A DNA stretch of 64,000 bases from Polyangium jinanense (GTDB lineage: Bacteria; Myxococcota; Polyangia; Polyangiales; Polyangiaceae). Positions 63,089 to 64,000 of the stretch are shown here, in pieces. Within the stretch, counting starts at the first letter, position 1; every line of letters begins with the position of its first letter. Both the position numbers and the translations under genes were made by a program. The notes below the pieces were generated by a model. That model made no database searches. It was given only the letters and a program-made list of their open reading frames with translations, and was not told the DNA's origin. The stretch spans positions 248,001 through 312,000 of the forward strand of contig NZ_JAGTJJ010000007.1 in the NCBI RefSeq assembly GCF_028435365.1. The letters run 5' to 3'.

Positions 63089-64000
63089 TGCCCGACCATC
63101 CGGATGCGACCATCGGAGAAGTTTCCGATGTAACGATCCACGCAAGCGAGGTACTTGCAGGTCTCGCCCGCCGTTCGGCAGGGCGCGAGCTCCCGCTCGC
63201 ATTCCCGCTCGATCGCGGCGGACGGCGCATTCTCGCAGACCGACCGCTGGAACGCCGCGATGTCGTTGCGGCAGGCGCGGAGCACACACGTCCCGCTCGA
63301 GCAGGGGCGCGCCGGGTCGGAGCTGCAGACGTCGCCCTCGATGACGGACTCGGGGCAGGCGCAGACGAAGTCCTTGTCGAGCTTCTCGCAATCGGCGTCG
63401 ACCTCGCAGCCGATGGGCTCGTCGTGGTCACACACGCCGTCGTTCGTACACGTGGCGGCGAGCCCGAGGAGCGAGGAGCACTCGTCCGATTGGCCGTTGC
63501 CGTTCAGATCGGCGGGGCAGGGGGGCCGGATCGTGCAGGGGTCGCCGGCGCGGATGTAATCGATGAGCGCGTCGCGCTGCTGGATCTGCGTGTCGAATTG
63601 CGTCGTGTTGCGCTGCAGGACGCGGAAGCCGCTGCCGCCGGCCGCGAGGTAGTTCGACGTGGCGAGCTCGTAGCTCGCGAGCGAGTCGAACGGCTGCCAG
63701 CAGACGCCGCCCTCGACGTCGCAGCTCCCGAGGCCCTTGTCGGGGCATTGCGCGTCGCTCGTGCAGGGGACCTTGGGGTTGCGCGCGCCGATGTAGATGT
63801 TCGTCGCGACGCCGGGCGGGCTGTCGGGCGTCTTCTGCTGCGTGCAATCGACCACGATGCGGGCGCCCGCGATCTGCACCTGCGAGACGCAGCCGCGGCC
63901 CGCGGACCTGCGCGCCACGAAATCGAAGAGGTCCTGCACCTCGACGCCCGAGAGCTGCATCTTCGAGATCGAGTTGTCGAACGGGAAGATGTTGTACATC
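63085..64000 (-). CDS. 5'-nucleotidase/metallophosphatase-family protein, C-terminal part (cut by window end)
   Basis: The visible 304 codons are the C-terminal portion; the N-terminal part lies beyond the window. The first segment MYNIFPFDNSISKMQLSGVE, VQDLFDFVARRSAGRG, with YELATSNYLAAGGSGFRVL later, matches the 5'-nucleotidase C-terminal (substrate-binding) domain of UshA-like enzymes. The following part is myxobacterial-type Cys-rich: DLNGNGQSDECSSLLG, CTNDGVCDHDEPIGCEVDAD and CENAPSAAIERECEREL. The enzymes hydrolyse extracellular nucleotides or UDP-sugars. The stop overlaps the downstream lipoprotein ATG. The metallophosphatase domain must be confirmed outside the window. Confidence 0.75.
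   Translation of the reverse strand, partial: MYNIFPFDNSISKMQLSGVEVQDLFDFVARRSAGRGCVSQVQIAGARIVVDCTQQKTPDSPPGVATNIYIGARNPKVPCTSDAQCPDKGLGSCDVEGGVCWQPFDSLASYELATSNYLAAGGSGFRVLQRNTTQFDTQIQQRDALIDYIRAGDPCTIRPPCPADLNGNGQSDECSSLLGLAATCTNDGVCDHDEPIGCEVDADCEKLDKDFVCACPESVIEGDVCSSDPARPCSSGTCVLRACRNDIAAFQRSVCENAPSAAIERECERELAPCRTAGETCKYLACVDRYIGNFSDGRIRMVGQ

Overview
The window is dense, very GC-rich DNA with short gaps and many GTG/TTG starts. Its gene content points to a myxobacterium (Myxococcota), most likely of the Polyangium/Sorangium side. The evidence is two membrane-anchored Ser/Thr kinases, a kinase fused to a formylglycine-generating-enzyme domain, a protein with myxobacterial cysteine-rich (DUF4215) repeats around a fibro-slime domain, a protein ending in a MYXO-CTERM-type tag, MopE-like metal-binding lipoproteins and a pilMNOPQ type IV pilus cluster. 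This assignment is inferred from protein families only. No rRNA, tRNA, CRISPR array, insertion sequence or phage was seen.

Layout. 1-7.5 kb: the start of a PhnD-like binding protein, a 2-hydroxyacyl-CoA dehydratase-type enzyme with its large duplicated BadF/HgdC-type activase, a divergent TetR regulator with a clear palindromic operator, and a class I glutamine amidotransferase. 7.5-14.6 kb: a YkgJ-type cysteine-cluster protein, then a leftward gene train: VKOR-DsbA fusion, OmpA-like protein, thioredoxin-like lipoprotein, kinase-FGE fusion and four small Cys-containing lipoproteins. 14.8-18.3 kb: a glutamine-rich secreted protein, a KGG stress protein, a five-EF-hand protein, a hotdog protein, a 42-43 bp tandem repeat and an unknown protein. 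18.3-24.9 kb: an ExbD-like lipoprotein, a kinase/PEGA/beta-propeller operon, and the fibro-slime protein. 25-33.2 kb: housekeeping genes (ygfZ, glutamate dehydrogenase, cdsA, uppS), a Kal-Kce fusion and a large anchored protein. 33.2-40.9 kb: a FliA-type sigma factor, a LysM/M15-type peptidase and pilM-N-O-P-Q.

40.9-49 kb: two tandemly duplicated MopE/SBBP lipoprotein genes separated by a 43-bp hairpin-repeat array, a proline-rich protein, a large MYXO-CTERM beta-propeller and a STAS-like protein. 49-57.6 kb: an Rpn-type nuclease, prfC, a NodB-fold lipoprotein, an S37 peptidase, and a translationally coupled pair: a lipoprotein with a 14-Cys tail, a membrane helix and Arg-rich end, followed by an Lgt-like enzyme fused to an outer-membrane beta-barrel-like domain. 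57.9-64 kb: a zinc-ribbon membrane protein, an arrestin-like membrane protein, an outer-membrane barrel, a lipoprotein and the C-terminal part of a 5'-nucleotidase-family protein running off the window end.

The strongest leads are the Lgt-like fusion coupled to the Cys-rich anchored lipoprotein, the envelope redox gene train ending in Cys-pair lipoproteins, the 43-bp array whose hairpin stems show a paired (compensatory) base change, and the Kal-Kce fusion.
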